DNA of 12,773 bases from an uncultured Paraburkholderia sp. (GTDB taxonomy: Bacteria > Pseudomonadota > Gammaproteobacteria > Burkholderiales > Burkholderiaceae), in the NCBI GenBank assembly GCA_937917025.1, contig CALFSF010000419.1, forward strand, positions 1 to 12,773, written 5' to 3'. The position numbers and the translations under genes were made by a program. Positions 1-6,897 of the stretch are shown in pieces; position 1 is the stretch's first letter; the number at the start of each line of letters is the position of its first letter. The notes beneath the pieces are model-generated. The model had not been told where the DNA came from. It made no database searches and saw only the letters and a list, made by a program, of their open reading frames with translations.

Positions 1-282
1 TCCGAGTTCGAAATGAAGGCCGACCTCGTGCTGCTCGCGATGGGCTTCACGCAGCCGGTTTCGCCGGTGCTCGAGGCGTTCGGCGTCGACAAGGATGCGC
101 GCGGCAACGTGCGTGCCTCGACCGAAGGCGACAAGGCGTATTACACGTCGGTGGACAAGGTGTTCACGGCGGGCGATATGCGCCGCGGGCAATCGCTGGT
201 GGTGTGGGCGATCCGCGAAGGCCGTCAGTGCGCGCGTTCGGTCGATGCGTTCCTGATGGGCCATTCGGAACTGCCGCGTTAA
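1..282 (+). CDS. gltD: Glutamate synthase (NADPH) small subunit, C-terminal end (partial)
   Basis: The reading frame is open from the first base and stops with TAA at 280-282, so 93 C-terminal residues are visible and the start lies upstream of the window. The residues ADLVLLAMGF, followed by VFTAGDMRRGQSLVVWAI, are the typical end of the GltD / NADPH-dependent oxidoreductase fold. There the GD pair contacts FAD and the following helix closes the nucleotide site. GltD takes electrons from NADPH and passes them via FAD and Fe-S clusters to GltB, which makes glutamate from glutamine and 2-oxoglutarate in the cytoplasm. gltB is expected further upstream, by family convention. An intrinsic terminator about 80 nt after the stop fits the end of a gltBD operon. 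Related GltD-like subunits (dihydropyrimidine dehydrogenase type) share this fold, but the fragment fits GltD best. Confidence 0.9.
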   Translation, partial: SEFEMKADLVLLAMGFTQPVSPVLEAFGVDKDARGNVRASTEGDKAYYTSVDKVFTAGDMRRGQSLVVWAIREGRQCARSVDAFLMGHSELPR

Positions 283-432
283 ATTTTCCACTTCGGCGCG
301 ACGCGTCGATGCAGCGTTTATGCAGGAAGAGGTGGAGACGACAAAGCGGTAACGGAAAGCCGGGCGCCCGGAAGGGCGACCCGGTTTTTTAACGTCTGGG
401 GTCCGGCGGCGGCGCGGGATAAAGTGGAAAAT
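283..432. repeat. 11-bp perfect inverted repeat bracketing the gltD terminator
   Basis: ATTTTCCACTT (283-293) starts immediately after the gltD stop, and its exact reverse complement AAGTGGAAAAT lies at 422-432. They are separated by 128 nt that contain the terminator. Both arms are A/T-rich in an otherwise very GC-rich neighbourhood. In RNA the arms could pair and enclose the terminator hairpin; in DNA they could be two copies of a binding site in opposite orientation. No function can be assigned from the sequence alone. Confidence 0.5.
360..390 (+). terminator. Rho-independent terminator after gltD
   Basis: A GC-rich stem is formed by CCGGGCGCCC (360-369) and GGGCGACCCGG (374-384), with a GGAA tetraloop and a single bulged A at 379. 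Six T residues follow directly (385-390). This is a textbook intrinsic terminator. It would end transcripts coming from gltD and insulate thpR downstream. Confidence 0.92.
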
Positions 433-488
433 GCACCTGACCCGCCTGCCCGCAACAACGACACCGAATACCGATACCGGATCACGCC

Positions 489-1022
489 ATGACCGACGGC
501 TGGCAACGCTGCTTCATCGCCCTTGCGCCCAGCGCCGCGACGCGCGACGCGCTCGCGGCCGTGCCGGTCGCGTCGACGGCGCGGCGCGTGCCGTATGAGC
601 AGTTGCATCTGACGGTGACGTTCATCGGCGCACTGTCGGCCGGGCACGGCGAGGCGCTTGCCCGCGCGTTGACGGCCCACGCCGTACCGCTTGCGCCGGC
701 CGCGATCGAGCGCATCGAGCACTGGCCGAACGCGAACCGGCCGCGGCTCACCGTGGCGACGCTCGCGATGTCGGATGAATTCGTCGCGCTCGACTGGCGC
801 ATCCGCTCGTTGATGCTGGAACTGGGCTTACCCGTCGACGCCCGCGCATTCCGGCCGCACATCACGTTGGCCCGGTTCGGCCGCGAGGCCGCGGCGATCG
901 ACGATGTGTACATGACGGTGCCCGAAGTCATCGTGCGTTTCGAATCGCTGGTGCTGTACTCCAGCACGCTCGCGCGACACGGGGCGCGGTACAGCGCACT
1001 CGCGAGCGTGCCGCTCGCGTAG
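489..1022 (+). CDS. thpR: RNA 2',3'-cyclic phosphodiesterase (2'-5' RNA ligase family)
   Basis: This 177-residue protein has the two HxTx tetrapeptides that define the 2H phosphoesterase superfamily: HLTV at residues 40-43 and HITL at 124-127, with FRPHITLARF around the second. The length is the usual one for bacterial ThpR/LigT. Known family members hydrolyse RNA 2',3'-cyclic phosphate ends to 2'-phosphate and can reversibly join 2'-5' linked tRNA halves in vitro; the physiological substrate is uncertain. The start at 489 gives a normal N-terminus (MTDGWQRCFIAL, first beta strand), but the preceding ribosome site is poor (only GGAT at 479-482). It stands alone after the gltD terminator and converges on the dadA-like gene with 41 nt between the stop codons. 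No terminator is visible in that gap. Confidence 0.9.
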   Translation: MTDGWQRCFIALAPSAATRDALAAVPVASTARRVPYEQLHLTVTFIGALSAGHGEALARALTAHAVPLAPAAIERIEHWPNANRPRLTVATLAMSDEFVALDWRIRSLMLELGLPVDARAFRPHITLARFGREAAAIDDVYMTVPEVIVRFESLVLYSSTLARHGARYSALASVPLA

Positions 1023-1063
1023 TGCCGCCGCCGCCGCGCCTCGCATGACCGGGCAGCGCGCTT

Positions 1064-2329
1064 CTAACGCCGGTACCGCGCCAGCGTCAGCCCGTCGAGA
1101 TCGATTTCCGGCGTGCGTCCGGTCACGAGATCCGCGGCCACGCGCCCCGATCCCATCGACATCGCCCAGCCTGTCGATCCATGCCCGACGTTCACCCACA
1201 AGCGATCGATTCCGCTCGGGCCGAGTAGCGGCGCGCCATCCGGCGTCATCGGCCGGCGGCCGACCCAGAACTGCGCCGACGACGGATTCGCCGCATGAGG
1301 AAACCAGTCGTCGAGCACTTTCATCAGCGTCTGCAGCGCCTGTTCGCGCAGCGTCGTGCGGCGGTTGCCGAGTTCCGCCGTGCCGGCCACGCGCAGGTTC
1401 GGGCCGAAGCGCGTGATGGCCGTCTTCAGCGATTCGTCCATCAATGCGGCGCGGGGCGCCTTCTCGTCGTCGGTGACGGGCAGCGTCGCCGAATAGCCTT
1501 TCACCGGATAGAGCGGAATCCGCACGCCGAGCGGCGCGAGAAGCGCCGCGCTTTCCACGCCGAGCGCGACCACGACGGCATCCGCTTCCAGTACGCCGGC
1601 GCCGCGTTCGCTCGCGATACGCACGCCCCGCACGGCATTACCCTGCACGTCGAGTGCCGTCACCTGCGTGTCGAAGCGGAACGTCACGCCATTCTTTTCG
1701 CAGATCGCGCGCAGTTCGCGGGTGAAGCGCGCGCAATCGCCGGCTTCGTCGTCGGGCAGGTAAAGGCCGGATAAGGGCGCCTCACGCGCCCATTGCAGTC
1801 CCGGTTCGATCTGCACGCATTCCTCTGCGCTCACCTCGCGATGCACGATGCCCGCGTCGCGCAGCACGGCGAGCGCCGGCTGCGCGAGTTCGACGTCGTA
1901 TTCGCTGCGAAAGAGTTGCAGGTAGCCCTGGCTCTGTCCGTAGTCGAACGGATAGCGCGTGCGGAATTCATGCAGACACGCCCGGCTGTAGTACGCGATG
2001 CGCTGCATCCGCTGCTTGTTCATCCGGAACCGCGCGAGGTCGCATTCGTGCAGCCAGCGCGCGATCCAGCGCCACTGCGCCGGGTCGAGCGTCGGGCGGA
2101 AGATCAGCGGCGAGTTGGCCTTGAACAGGTATTTGAGGATTTTTGCCGGCATGCCTGGCGCGGCCCACGGCGTCACGTAGCCCGGCGCGATCACGCCGGC
2201 GTTGCCGAAACTGGTGGCGAGCGCGACGTCCGGTTCGCGTTCGATCACCGTCACGTCGCAGCCCTGCTCGCGCAGATGAAAAGCAGTGGCGACGCCGATC
2301 ACGCCGCCGCCCAGAACAATCGTTTTCAT
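1064..2329 (-). CDS. dadA: D-amino-acid dehydrogenase small-subunit-like FAD oxidoreductase
   Basis: The 421-residue protein matches the DadA family closely in layout and length (the E. coli enzyme is about 430). The Rossmann FAD motif GGGVIG is at residues 7-12, with acidic E30 at the end of strand 2. SFGNAGVIAPGYVTPWAAPGMP follows, then near the C-terminus RRPMTPDG (358-365) and NVGHGSTGWA (380-389), which form the FAD/substrate pocket in this family. DadA oxidises D-amino acids, classically D-alanine, to 2-oxo acids and ammonia, passing electrons to the membrane quinone pool. Its stop overlaps nothing. It starts 16 nt after the MFS gene, so the two are probably co-transcribed. No good ribosome site precedes its ATG, which suggests translational coupling to the transporter. 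Burkholderia genomes carry several DadA paralogues, so the true substrate may be another D-amino acid or an N-substituted amino acid. Confidence 0.85.
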   Translation of the reverse strand: MKTIVLGGGVIGVATAFHLREQGCDVTVIEREPDVALATSFGNAGVIAPGYVTPWAAPGMPAKILKYLFKANSPLIFRPTLDPAQWRWIARWLHECDLARFRMNKQRMQRIAYYSRACLHEFRTRYPFDYGQSQGYLQLFRSEYDVELAQPALAVLRDAGIVHREVSAEECVQIEPGLQWAREAPLSGLYLPDDEAGDCARFTRELRAICEKNGVTFRFDTQVTALDVQGNAVRGVRIASERGAGVLEADAVVVALGVESAALLAPLGVRIPLYPVKGYSATLPVTDDEKAPRAALMDESLKTAITRFGPNLRVAGTAELGNRRTTLREQALQTLMKVLDDWFPHAANPSSAQFWVGRRPMTPDGAPLLGPSGIDRLWVNVGHGSTGWAMSMGSGRVAADLVTGRTPEIDLDGLTLARYRR

Positions 2330-2345
2330 TTCGGTGGTACGGAAT

Positions 2346-3614
2346 TCACGAGGCGGTGGAGGTCGGCGCGGGCGTCGCGAGCGATTTGCCCTTCGTCTCA
2401 GGCAGACAGATCGCCGCGATGATGACCAGCAGATAGCCCGAACCGGCGACGATGCCCATTGCCTTGACGAGCGTCATCGTCTGCGAAAGCGTGCCGACGA
2501 GAATCGGGAAGAACGAGCCGAGACCGCGCCCGAGGTTGTAGCAGAAGCCCTGGCCCGAGCCGCGGATCGCGTTCGGATACAGCTCCGACAGATAGGCGCC
2601 GACGCCCGCGAAAATCCCCTGCACGACGATACCGAGCGGAAAGCCGAGCGCGAGCATCATCGTGTCGGTGATGGGCAGCATCGTGTAGACCATGCCGAGC
2701 ACGAACGAGCCGATCGCGAACAGCACGAACGATGCGCGTCGCCCGATCCTGTCGCAGAGAATCGCGCCGACGATATAACCCGTGAACGAGCCGACGATCA
2801 GCACGATCAGATAACCGCTCGTGTTGAACACCGAAAGGTGACGCACGGTCTTGAGATACGTCGGCAGCCAGGTCGTGATCGCGTAGTAGCCGCCGAGCAT
2901 GCCGGTGCACAACGCGCTGCCGAGCAGCGTCGTCTTGAGTAGCGGGCCGGAAAAGATCTGCAGGAAATGCGACGTGTCGAAACCGCTGTCACGCGCGCGG
3001 CGCGTCGCGAGGTAGATATCCGGGTCGCTCACGTTGCGGCGGATGTAGAAGATCCACAGCGCCGGCAGCAGGCCGATCCAGAAGCACGCGCGCCACGCGT
3101 ACTGTTCCGGCAGCAGCGCGAAGAACGCCCAGTAGAGGATCGCCGCGGCGCCCCAGCCGAACGACCAGCTGCTCTGCACCGTGCCCACCGCTTTCGCGCG
3201 ATGTTGCGGCGAGCGGATCGTCTCCGCCATCATGATCGTGACGACCGACCACTCGCCGCCGAAGCCGATGCCTTGCAGTGTGCGCGTGGTGAGCAGTTGC
3301 CAGAACGAGTTCGTGAAGCCGGACAGGCAGGTGAAGACGGCGAACGTGGCGATCGTCCATTGCAGCACGCGCACGCGTCCGTAGCGGTCCGCGAGAATGC
3401 CCGCGAGCCAGCCGCCGATCGCCGATGAAATCAGCGAACTCGTCGCGATCATGCCGGCTTCGCTTTTCGACATGCCCCACGTCGCGATCAGGGTTGGGAT
3501 CAGGAACGAGTAGATCATGAAGTCGAACGCATCGACCGCATAGCCGCCGAAGCCGGCGTATAGCGTGCGGCGCTCGCGCGTCGTCAGTTCCGTGAACCAT
3601 TCGAATGACCGCAT
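2346..3614 (-). CDS. MFS transporter, metabolite:H+ symporter type
   Basis: This is a 422-residue polytopic membrane protein of normal MFS size with about 12 hydrophobic segments. The N-terminal half has GFGGYAVDAFDFMIYSFLIP (21-40), with the acidic pair in TM1 typical of metabolite:H+ symporters. It also has the loop 2-3 motif GGWLAGILADRYGRVR (67-82) and RTLQGIGFGGEW (111-122). A second ADRxGRR-like loop, CDRIGRR, lies in the C-terminal half, and the tail ends LPETKGKSL as in sugar/organic-acid MFS members. It probably imports a small carboxylate or amino acid by proton symport across the inner membrane. The substrate cannot be read from sequence, but the dadA-like gene 16 nt downstream suggests an amino acid. 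The start is supported by a strong ribosome site (AGGAG, complement of 3620-3624, 5 nt before ATG). The sialate/lactate (SHS) and aromatic-acid (AAHS) MFS families are the nearest I recognise. Confidence 0.85.
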   Translation of the reverse strand: MRSFEWFTELTTRERRTLYAGFGGYAVDAFDFMIYSFLIPTLIATWGMSKSEAGMIATSSLISSAIGGWLAGILADRYGRVRVLQWTIATFAVFTCLSGFTNSFWQLLTTRTLQGIGFGGEWSVVTIMMAETIRSPQHRAKAVGTVQSSWSFGWGAAAILYWAFFALLPEQYAWRACFWIGLLPALWIFYIRRNVSDPDIYLATRRARDSGFDTSHFLQIFSGPLLKTTLLGSALCTGMLGGYYAITTWLPTYLKTVRHLSVFNTSGYLIVLIVGSFTGYIVGAILCDRIGRRASFVLFAIGSFVLGMVYTMLPITDTMMLALGFPLGIVVQGIFAGVGAYLSELYPNAIRGSGQGFCYNLGRGLGSFFPILVGTLSQTMTLVKAMGIVAGSGYLLVIIAAICLPETKGKSLATPAPTSTAS

Positions 3615-3694
3615 TGTGTCTCCTCTGTCGACCAGCGTTCACGCTTTGGCGCGCGACGCATGGTTCCATGCAAGATGGTTGCTGTGCCGTTGGG

Positions 3695-3717
3695 CGCGGT
3701 TCGTGGGGCGAACCGCG
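3695..3717. promoter_or_regulatory. Perfect 9-bp inverted repeat upstream of the MFS-dadA pair (possible operator)
   Basis: CGCGGTTCG (3695-3703) and CGAACCGCG (3709-3717) are exact reverse complements separated by TGGGG. The dyad lies 81 nt upstream of the MFS start codon in the 243-nt gap 3615-3857. No T-run follows on either strand, so it is not an intrinsic terminator. Its position suits an operator for a dimeric regulator or a 5'UTR hairpin; no regulator gene is adjacent. On the minus strand a TAAAAT (complement of 3728-3733) could be a -10 box, but I see no convincing -35. The rest of the gap shows nothing I can name. Confidence 0.4.
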
Positions 3718-3857
3718 GATCGCCCGTATTTTACGGCGCACCCGTGCAGCGAACCAGCGGAGATCAACAAGGTTGTGGGCGCAACAGGAAAGGCGATGCA
3801 GGTCGTGAAGACAGCGCGCGGACTGCTGCGGCAGAGCGAAGCCGCGGCGTCACGTGC

Positions 3858-4631
3858 CTAACCCAGCGTCAATCCGCCATCGACATGAATCACCTGGCCG
3901 GTGATGTGGCGCGCTTCGTCCGACAGCAGAAACGCGATCAGCGCCGCGATATCCGCCGGTTCGGCGACGTGCCCAAGCGGTGTCGCCTCGGCGGCGCGCG
4001 TCCATGCGGACGCGTTGTCCGCGCTCGGCCCGCGCTCCTTGCGGGTGAAACCGGGCGCGACGCAATTGACCGTCACGCCATGCGGCGCGAGTTCGGCCGC
4101 CGCCGTTTTCGCGAGCGATTCGACGGCTGCTTTTGCCGCCGCCGTCGCGGCGAACGGCGCGTCAGCACGATAGCGATGCGCGACGAACGAACTCACGGCG
4201 ACGACGCGCCCACGGTTCGATGTCTCCAGCGCAGGCGTCGCGCGTTTGACGAGCGCGGCGAATGCGCCGGGCATGGCCGCGAACGACGCAGCGAGCGCAT
4301 CGGCGTCGAGCGAGCCGAGCGTCTGCCGCTGCGCGTGCCCGGCATTCGCGACGAGTTGATCGAGCGCGCCGAACGTCGCGAGCGTCTGGTGGACCGCGTG
4401 CTCCGCCGCGCCGCGCTCGACGAGATCGCTGTACACGGTCGCGCAGTTCGCGCCATTCGACGCGCAGTCGGCGGCCACTGCGTCGAGCCTCGCGCGCGCG
4501 GCGGCGTCCGCGCCGCGCGCGTGCAGCATCAGCGCGACGCGCGGCGCGGCGATGGGCCGGGCGAGCGCCGCGCCGATGCCCGAACCGGCGCCGGTGATCA
4601 GCACCACGCGATCGAACGATGTGGTGCTCAT
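3858..4631 (-). CDS. SDR-fold protein with degenerate catalytic tetrad
   Basis: This 257-residue protein has the classical short-chain dehydrogenase layout. The cofactor motif TGAGSGIG is at 13-20, NAG at 96-98, a strand ending VVAVSS at 143-148, LAPHGVTVNCVAPGFT at 181-196, and the C-terminal HITGQVIHVDGG at 242-253. Two of the four catalytic positions are changed. Where YxxxK is expected the sequence is TAAAK (T163, K167), with Phe at 160. The helix-4 Asn (usually in NxxG) is Ala (A119 in AMPG). Cofactor binding therefore looks intact, but normal oxidoreductase chemistry is doubtful. The ATG overlaps the TGA of the upstream ABC transporter gene (ATGA, 4628-4631), so translation is coupled. 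No SD other than the coupled one is needed. No terminator is evident downstream. It could be a binding or regulatory SDR, or an enzyme with an altered mechanism; the frame itself is intact. Confidence 0.88.
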   Translation of the reverse strand: MSTTSFDRVVLITGAGSGIGAALARPIAAPRVALMLHARGADAAARARLDAVAADCASNGANCATVYSDLVERGAAEHAVHQTLATFGALDQLVANAGHAQRQTLGSLDADALAASFAAMPGAFAALVKRATPALETSNRGRVVAVSSFVAHRYRADAPFAATAAAKAAVESLAKTAAAELAPHGVTVNCVAPGFTRKERGPSADNASAWTRAAEATPLGHVAEPADIAALIAFLLSDEARHITGQVIHVDGGLTLG

Positions 4632-6367
4632 GCCGCGGCCCGCTCCATCGCGCGCTCGACGAGGATCGTCTGGGTGTGGAACGCCTCGAGCGACTTGCGG
4701 TGCGCGACGCTGACAATCGCCGTCGCCGGCAGACGCTCGTTGAGTACCGTGTAGATCAACGTTTCGTTGTCGGGGTCGAGCGCGCTCGTGGCTTCGTCGA
4801 GGAACAGGTAATCGGGCTTTTGCAGCAGCACGCGCGCGGCCGCGAGACGCTGCTGTTCGCCCGGCGACAGCGTGCGTTCCCAGTGCGCGGGTTCCGCAAG
4901 ACGCCCGGCGAGGTCCGGCAGATTGCAGGCCGTGAGCGCTTCGCGACAGGCTTCGTCGGTGAAAATGGACTCGTCGGACGGATAGGCGAGCGCCGCCTTC
5001 AACGTGCCGATCGGCAGATAGCTGCGCTGCGGCACGAACATCAGCTTCGCGCCGGCGGGCACTTCGATCGTGCCTTCGCCAAACGGCCAGAGGCCGGCGA
5101 GCGAGCGCATCAAGGTGCTCTTGCCCGAACCCGACGGACCGCGCACGAGCCAGCGCGACTTCGGCGCGATGCTGAACGAGCCGAGGTTCGACAGCGGCGT
5201 GCCATCGGGATGCTGCAGTTGCAGATCGTTGACGGTGAGCGTCTGCGTGTCGCTCATGTGAAGGTTGATGCCGCCGTGGTACGTGCCGCCCGATACCGCT
5301 TCGCGCAGATGCTGGTCGCCCATCACGCGATGGAATTCCCGCAGCCGGTTCACGGTAGCGCGCCATTCGGCGAGCGAATCGTAATTGTTGATGAACCACG
5401 AAAACGAATCGCTGACGGTGCCGAACGCGCCCGTCACCTGCTGGTAGACGCCAAGCGAAATGCTCTTCGAGAAGTACTTGGGCGCAGCGGCGATATACGG
5501 AAACACGATCGCCAGTTGCGAATAACTGATCACGACGATATTGAAGCGCCGCGTGAAACGCATGATGAGGCGCCAGTTGTCGCGGATGTGCCCGAACACG
5601 CCCTGCAACGCGCGCTCCTCCGCGGGCTCGCCCTGATACAGCGCGATCTGGTCGGCGTTTTCGCGGATGCGGATCAGCGAGAAACGGAAGTCTGCTTCGA
5701 CGCGCTGTTGCTGGTAGTTGATCGACACCAGCGGATGGTTGACCTTGTGCGTCACGTACGAGCCGAGCGCCGCATAGACGAGCGCCGCCCACACCATGTA
5801 GCCGGGAATGTTGAACGCGATGCCGAACAGATGAAACGCCAGCGCACCCGACAGGTTCCACAGGATCACGATGAACGAGAACAGCGTGACCGTGGTGGAG
5901 AGCAGGCCAAGCGCGAGATTCAGCGTTGAGCTCGCGAGCGCCTGCAGGTCGACGGAGACCCGCTGGTCGGGGTTGTCCGCGAGATGGTCGCGCTCGATGC
6001 GGTAAAACGCGCGGTCGCCGAGCCAGTCGTTCAGGTACTTCGTGGTGAGCCACTGTCGCCAGCGGAACTCGAGCATCTGCCTGAAGTACGTGCGGTACGA
6101 GCCGAGCAGGATCAGCGCCATCGCGATGACGGTGAACTGCAGCAGCGAATGTTTGAAGACGGGGAAGTCGTATTGCTGGATCGCATCGAAGAAGGTGCGC
6201 TGCCAGCTGTTGAACCAGACGTTGGCCGCGACCATCGTCATGTTCATCGCGATCACGAGCGCGAGCAGGCCGCGCGCGCGCCATCGATCCTCGGACACCC
6301 AGTATGGCTTGATGAGACCCCACGCGGTGATATCGGTATCCGCGGAGCCTGTCGGTTTTTCAGTCAT
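4628..6367 (-). CDS. ABC transporter, fused permease/ATPase (SbmA/BacA-related, YddA-like)
   Basis: The 579-residue protein has an N-terminal membrane domain (about 1-370, with hydrophobic segments near 33-50, 76-92, 150-172, 178-202 and 275-295) joined to an ATPase domain (about 375-579). The ATPase is complete: Walker A GPSGSGKST (410-418), Q-loop FVPQRS around Q447, signature LSPGEQ (500-505), Walker B YLFLDE (520-525) and H-loop H556. Features such as FRWRQWLTTKYLNDWL and RVSVDLQALASSTLNL place it in the SbmA/BacA-like ABC family (YddA in E. coli, Rv1819c in Mycobacterium). Members of this family import peptides, cobalamin or other hydrophilic compounds, and homodimerise in the inner membrane. 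The substrate here is unknown. The start is backed by AAAGGA (complement of 6373-6378) 5 nt upstream. The gene is translationally coupled to the SDR-fold gene behind it. Confidence 0.88.
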   Translation of the reverse strand: MTEKPTGSADTDITAWGLIKPYWVSEDRWRARGLLALVIAMNMTMVAANVWFNSWQRTFFDAIQQYDFPVFKHSLLQFTVIAMALILLGSYRTYFRQMLEFRWRQWLTTKYLNDWLGDRAFYRIERDHLADNPDQRVSVDLQALASSTLNLALGLLSTTVTLFSFIVILWNLSGALAFHLFGIAFNIPGYMVWAALVYAALGSYVTHKVNHPLVSINYQQQRVEADFRFSLIRIRENADQIALYQGEPAEERALQGVFGHIRDNWRLIMRFTRRFNIVVISYSQLAIVFPYIAAAPKYFSKSISLGVYQQVTGAFGTVSDSFSWFINNYDSLAEWRATVNRLREFHRVMGDQHLREAVSGGTYHGGINLHMSDTQTLTVNDLQLQHPDGTPLSNLGSFSIAPKSRWLVRGPSGSGKSTLMRSLAGLWPFGEGTIEVPAGAKLMFVPQRSYLPIGTLKAALAYPSDESIFTDEACREALTACNLPDLAGRLAEPAHWERTLSPGEQQRLAAARVLLQKPDYLFLDEATSALDPDNETLIYTVLNERLPATAIVSVAHRKSLEAFHTQTILVERAMERAAA

Positions 6368-6620
6368 AAGCGTCCTTTAAAACGGAATGGCGCAACGCGC
6401 GGGCACGTCCGGTGACGAGCGGCGCGCACGTTCGCTTCCGGGCCGGATTGTCCTGGCCCTGGCTTAACCTGAACTTAAATGATCGGGGCGCTGCCGCCTG
6501 ACGTAAGCCCGGCGCGCAGGGCGCGCGGTGACGCACCACGCATCCCGTTGACGCGCCATTGTGCCAGACCGGTGCCCGTGGCCGTATCGATTTGCCGCGA
6601 TGGCGGGCCGCCTCCCCGGT
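6368..6620. other. Divergent intergenic region between the ABC transporter gene and the thi leader
   Basis: This is the gene-free stretch between the minus-strand ABC gene and the plus-strand thi promoter. It should hold the promoter for the ABC-SDR pair, transcribed leftward. The only compositionally distinct spot is an A/T-rich patch around 6464-6483 (two TTAA tetramers 7 nt apart). On the minus strand GACAAT (complement of 6447-6452) could be a -10 box, but no adequate -35 is spaced from it. I cannot define a promoter with confidence. Open frames here on either strand lack ribosome sites and familiar protein features. Confidence 0.4.
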
Positions 6621-6650
6621 TTGCGGCTGCCACGCCTTTTATGGTCTAAT
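6621..6650 (+). promoter_or_regulatory. Sigma-70 type promoter for the thi operon (extended -10)
   Basis: TTGCGG (6621-6626) as -35, an 18-nt spacer, then TCTAAT (6645-6650) as -10 preceded by TGG, an extended -10 element. Transcription would begin near 6657, just before the first paired base of the TPP riboswitch at 6661. That spatial fit is the main support. The boxes themselves are imperfect. Confidence 0.6.
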
Positions 6651-6660
6651 GACTTTTGAC

Positions 6661-6768
6661 GAAACAGGGGTGCTTCGCGTGCGGGCTGCATGGGTTTCCA
6701 TGGAGTTGTAGCGAGGCTGAGAGAGACCCTTCGCACCCGATCCGGGTAATACCGGCGCGGGAAGTTTC
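6661..6768 (+). ncRNA. TPP riboswitch (THI element)
   Basis: All landmarks of the thiamine pyrophosphate aptamer are present in order. P1 is GAAAC (6661-6665) pairing with GTTTC (6764-6768). GGGGTGC is at 6667-6673 and the pyrimidine-sensing CTGAGA at 6717-6722, followed by GAGACCC. The pyrophosphate-binding half follows as ACCCGATCCGGGTAAT and ACCGGCGCGGGAA up to 6763. The P3 arm is extended by a hairpin (about 6684-6713: GCTGC/GTAGC outer, ATGG/CCAT inner). TPP binding should repress the thiO-thiS-thiG-thiE operon that follows. Whether it acts on transcription or translation is not decided by the sequence; candidate hairpins lie at 6796-6884. Confidence 0.96.
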
Positions 6769-6795
6769 CGGAAGTTGCCATTTCTTCCATTCCCC

Positions 6796-6884
6796 GCCGG
6801 GCGCCATCCGTCACTGGATGTGCTTGATGCCCGGCCGGCTCGCCCGCCGGTTTCGTCCTTGGGTACGTGCGCTTTTTGCCGTAC
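6796..6884 (+). promoter_or_regulatory. Candidate expression platform of the TPP riboswitch (three hairpins)
   Basis: Three hairpins lie between the aptamer and the first ribosome site. A: GCCGGGC (6796-6802) with GCCCGGC (6829-6835), enclosing CATCC (6805-6809)/GGATG (6816-6820). B: CCGGC (6835-6839) with GCCGG (6846-6850), loop TCGCCC, followed by TTTCG, which is a weak terminator-like structure. C: GTACG (6863-6867) with CGTAC (6880-6884), plus GC/GC after a bulge, loop GCTTTTT; this ends exactly where the GGAAAAGGA ribosome site begins. No strong T-tract is present, so control of translation or Rho-dependent termination is at least as likely as intrinsic termination. This is an inference by eye, without energy calculation. 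Confidence 0.4.
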
Positions 6885-6897
6885 GGAAAAGGATTCG

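Noticed and set aside
1023..1063. Possible shared terminator between convergent thpR and dadA-like genes
   Set aside because: Only a CCG-repeat-rich 41 nt without a stem followed by T or A tracts.
2286..2942. Plus-strand frame opposite the MFS and dadA genes
   Set aside because: Highly charged, low-complexity shadow of the real minus-strand genes.
3660..4754. Plus-strand frame of about 360 codons over the intergenic region and SDR gene
   Set aside because: The translation is Arg-rich without domains, it lies antisense to a clear SDR, and it has no ribosome site.
3858..6323. Minus-strand frame of about 820 codons that would extend the SDR protein far upstream
   Set aside because: The upstream part overlaps the ABC transporter in another frame and has no domain. 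The SDR begins properly at the ATGA overlap (4631).
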